A DNA stretch of 15,198 nt, from positions 1-15,198 of the forward strand of contig PWUP01000184.1 in NCBI GenBank assembly GCA_003562535.1, read 5' to 3'. The position numbers and the translations under genes are program-made. The stretch comes from Gammaproteobacteria bacterium (GTDB lineage Bacteria; Pseudomonadota; Gammaproteobacteria; Competibacterales; Competibacteraceae). Each line of letters begins with the position of its first letter. Positions within the stretch are counted from its first letter, which is position 1. The notes under the pieces were generated by a model. The model was not told the DNA's origin. It saw only the letters and a list, made by a program, of their open reading frames with translations, and searched no databases. This document shows, in pieces, positions 12,668-15,198 of the stretch.

Positions 12668-15198
12668 ATGGCCAACAACATGAAATACGGAGATCTGATC
12701 CAGTTCGAGCAGATTGAGTCCGTCATCCAACTGCTCGATGCCGGACGCCCGGACGAGGCCAAGAAGCTCGTCGCGACCTATGTCATCTCCGACGACATGG
12801 CCGAGCGGATCGCCAAGCTCATGGTTCCTCAGCTCAGTTTCGACGACTCCGTCGATCACAAGGGCGTACTGATCGTCGGCAACTACGGTACGGGTAAGTC
12901 GCACTTGATGTCGGTGCTGTCGCTGATGGCCGAGGATGCGGCCTACGCACCCATGATCCGTCACCCCAAGGTCGCCGAGGCGGTGGCACCGATCGCTGGC
13001 CGCTTCAAGGTGCTGCGTATCGAGGTGGGTGGTCTGCAGATGCCGCTGCGCCAGATCATCACCCTGCAGCTTGAGCGTTTCCTCGAAAAGATCGACGTTG
13101 ACTACAGCTTCCCGACTGCCGACAAGGAACTCAACAACAAGGATTCCTTCGAGGAAATGATAGCCGCCTTTGGTGAGAGATTCCCCGACCAGGGCGTGCT
13201 GTTGGTGGTTGATGAATTCCTAGAGTACCTGCAATCCCGTCGCGACCACGAACTGGTGCAAGACTTGGCCATCCTGCGGCAGATCGGTGAAGTTACGAAG
13301 CACCTGAAATTCCGGTTCGTGGCGGGTGTCCAAGAAGCCATCTTCGACAGCGTCCGATTCCAGCACGTCGCCGACAGCATGCGCCGCGTGAACGAGCGCT
13401 TCACCCAGATACTCATCGACCGCCAAGATGTGAGCTTTGTCGTCTCAGCGCGATTGCTCAAAAAGTCCGCTGATCAACAGAACAAAATCCGCGAATACCT
13501 TACGCCGTTCGCCAAGTTCTACAGCTCCATGAACGAGCGCATGGACGAGTACGTGCGGTTGTTCCCCGTTCATCCGGACTATCTGAAGACCTTCGAACAG
13601 ATCCACTTCACCGAGAAGCGCGGCGCACTTAAGACCATCGAGTCCGCCATGCTGGCCATCCTCGACCAGGAAGTGCCCGCCGACAAGCCGCTGTTCATCA
13701 GCTACGAGAGCTTCTGGAACACCATCAAAACCAACTCGGTCTTGCGTGCAGACCCCAACATCAAGGAGGTCATGCGCGTATCCGAAGTGCTGGAATCCCG
13801 CGTACAGCAAGCCTTCACGCGCCCGACCTACAAGCCGATGGCGCTGCGCGTCATCCATGCGTTGGCCGTTCACCGGCTGACCACCGGCGGCGACATCCAT
13901 GTACCCATTGGCCCCACGGCTGCCGAGCTGCGTGACGCGCTGTGCTTGTTCGACACGACCATCACGGATTTACCTGGCGATCCATCGGAAAATCTTCTTT
14001 CCAAGGTGGTGACGGTACTGAGGGAAGTGTTGAAGACCGTCAACGGCCAGTTCATCTCCAAGGCGCCGGACACCGAGCAGTATTACCTCGACCTCAAGAA
14101 GGACATCGATTACGACGCCCAAATCGAAAAGCGCGCCGAGGCCCTGTCCGACGATGCCCTAGATCGCGCCTACTACAGCGCTGTCAAGACGCTGATGGAG
14201 TGCAGCGACGATCTGCGTTATCCCGGTTTCCAGATCTGGCAGTACCCGCTTGAATGGCAGGAACGCCGTGTCGAGCGCTGGGGCTACCTGTTCTTTGGCG
14301 CTCCCAATGATCGCCCGACGGCTCAGCCGGAGCGCGACTTCTATGTGTATTTCATCCAGCCTTTCAACAAACCCAGGTTCAGCGACAAGCACCTAGCCGA
14401 CGAAGTGTTCTTCCGCCTGAAGTCGCCGGACGAGGACTACAAGCGCCATCTGTCACACTACGCGGCAGCACTGGATCTGGCGTCTACGGCCAGCGGTCGC
14501 GCGAAAACAACCTATATGTCCAGCGCTCACAAATCACTGCAATTCATGAGTCAATGGCTGCAAGAAAAGCAGATGACGGCGTTTGAGGTGACTTGTCAAG
14601 GTAAGAGTAAAACGCTGCAAGAGTGGTCTAAGGGGGTCTCCTTACGCGACCGCGCCCGACTGGGGCCGGAGGAGCGCATCAATTTCCGCGATGTGGTGAA
14701 CATCGTTTCTGGCTTAGCATTGGGTTCGCGTTTTACTGACATCGCACCGGAGTACCCTGGTTTCTCGGTGCTGGTCACCGAGATTAACCGCAAACAACTG
14801 ATCAGCAACGCGCTTAGGCTACTTGCCGGCGGTACTCGCACCAAGGATGCGCTCGCCGTGCTCGATGCATTGGAACTGCTTGATGGTGATCGCATTGATC
14901 CTACCAACTCCCGCTATGCGCAGGAAGTGCTCAACCGGCTTAAAGCCAAGGGTCACGGCCAGGTGCTTAACCGTAGTGAGTTGCTGTCGGGTACCTTGGA
15001 TGTCGAGTATTTCGCGCCCACTAACTACCGGCTAGAACCGGATCTGCTGGTCACCGTGCTGGGTGGGCTGGTTTACTCCGGCGACATCGTGCTGTCCATC
15101 ACCGGCGACAAGATCGACTCCGGCAAGCTGACCCAACTGGCAGAACGCTCGCTGGAAGAATTGAAATTGTTCAAGCACATCGAAGCACCCAAGGAGAT
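12668..15198 (+). CDS. brxC: BREX ATPase BrxC (DUF6079 type), partial
   Basis: The large ATPase of BREX defence systems, needed with PglX and PglZ for host DNA methylation and phage restriction. The gene runs off the right edge after 843 codons with no stop; full proteins are typically about 1200 residues. The N-terminus MKYGDLIQFEQIESVIQL and the Walker A motif GNYGTGKSH (residues 71-79) in a KGVLIVGNYGTGKSHLMS context are characteristic. Walker B is LLVVDE with Asp182-Glu183. The ATG at 12668 follows brxF by 25 bp, with GAGGGA about 13 bases upstream. A second ATG (residue 5) is possible. The reading frame is uninterrupted. Third-codon GC looks higher than in the genes to the left, consistent with transfer. 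Type 3 is assigned from the BrxF partner. Confidence 0.93.
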   Translation, partial: MANNMKYGDLIQFEQIESVIQLLDAGRPDEAKKLVATYVISDDMAERIAKLMVPQLSFDDSVDHKGVLIVGNYGTGKSHLMSVLSLMAEDAAYAPMIRHPKVAEAVAPIAGRFKVLRIEVGGLQMPLRQIITLQLERFLEKIDVDYSFPTADKELNNKDSFEEMIAAFGERFPDQGVLLVVDEFLEYLQSRRDHELVQDLAILRQIGEVTKHLKFRFVAGVQEAIFDSVRFQHVADSMRRVNERFTQILIDRQDVSFVVSARLLKKSADQQNKIREYLTPFAKFYSSMNERMDEYVRLFPVHPDYLKTFEQIHFTEKRGALKTIESAMLAILDQEVPADKPLFISYESFWNTIKTNSVLRADPNIKEVMRVSEVLESRVQQAFTRPTYKPMALRVIHALAVHRLTTGGDIHVPIGPTAAELRDALCLFDTTITDLPGDPSENLLSKVVTVLREVLKTVNGQFISKAPDTEQYYLDLKKDIDYDAQIEKRAEALSDDALDRAYYSAVKTLMECSDDLRYPGFQIWQYPLEWQERRVERWGYLFFGAPNDRPTAQPERDFYVYFIQPFNKPRFSDKHLADEVFFRLKSPDEDYKRHLSHYAAALDLASTASGRAKTTYMSSAHKSLQFMSQWLQEKQMTAFEVTCQGKSKTLQEWSKGVSLRDRARLGPEERINFRDVVNIVSGLALGSRFTDIAPEYPGFSVLVTEINRKQLISNALRLLAGGTRTKDALAVLDALELLDGDRIDPTNSRYAQEVLNRLKAKGHGQVLNRSELLSGTLDVEYFAPTNYRLEPDLLVTVLGGLVYSGDIVLSITGDKIDSGKLTQLAERSLEELKLFKHIEAPKE

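Noticed and set aside
12499..13900. Several 100-150 codon minus-strand frames opposite brxF and brxC
   Set aside because: They are antisense shadows of a GC-rich gene; the plus-strand frame carries Walker motifs and runs uninterrupted.
12668..15198. Type 1 BREX assignment
   Set aside because: The gene before brxC is a P-loop BrxF-like protein, not the BrxA-BrxB pair that precedes brxC in type 1.
1..15198. tRNA/rRNA genes, CRISPR arrays, intact insertion sequences
   Set aside because: I saw no cloverleaf-like sequence in the spacers, no regularly spaced repeats and no transposase gene.

Overview
The window looks like a chromosomal segment of a gammaproteobacterium. CpsG/ManB, CpsB/ManC, GltX, TyrS and CbpA all read most like enterobacterial or pseudomonad-type proteins, and base composition is moderate in the left two-thirds. 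The genus cannot be fixed from the sequence. The first ~11.8 kb is ordinary core and accessory metabolism. The last ~3 kb is the start of a phage-defence locus that runs off the right edge.

Left edge (1-1223): the first 20 codons of an anti-sigma factor and its upstream ECF sigma factor lie on the minus strand. A ~600 bp stretch without an intact gene follows. It holds the C-terminal remnant of a UPF0175-type antitoxin and a perfect 15-bp-arm inverted repeat placed like a terminator or REP-type element.

Central minus-strand block (1224-6630), in transcription order: manC (GDP-mannose pyrophosphorylase/PMI), a patatin-like phospholipase, a GntP-family permease overlapping it by 4 bp, then manB (phosphomannomutase). 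ManC and ManB together make GDP-mannose from fructose-6-P for surface polysaccharide. The patatin-permease pair between them looks unrelated and resembles 3-hydroxybutyrate/PHB-linked gene pairs.

Housekeeping block (6723-11720): gltX (+) converges on tyrS (-) with a 2-bp gap. cbpA (+) converges on an msrB-msrA operon (-). MsrA carries a Sec signal and MsrB a twin-arginine signal, so the pair should repair oxidised methionines in the periplasm. TyrS has a Thr in place of the first His of its HIGH motif.

Right edge (11900-15198): an internally deleted fragment of an AAA-ATPase-like/PD-(D/E)XK (DUF1703-type) gene, then brxF and the first 843 codons of brxC. This pair is the opening of a type 3 BREX phage-defence system. 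The expected methyltransferase, helicase, pglZ and brxA genes would lie beyond the window. BREX-3 is a known system, and I found no clearly undescribed system here. The most unusual points are the scarred defence-island boundary, the split GDP-mannose operon and the TyrS motif change.
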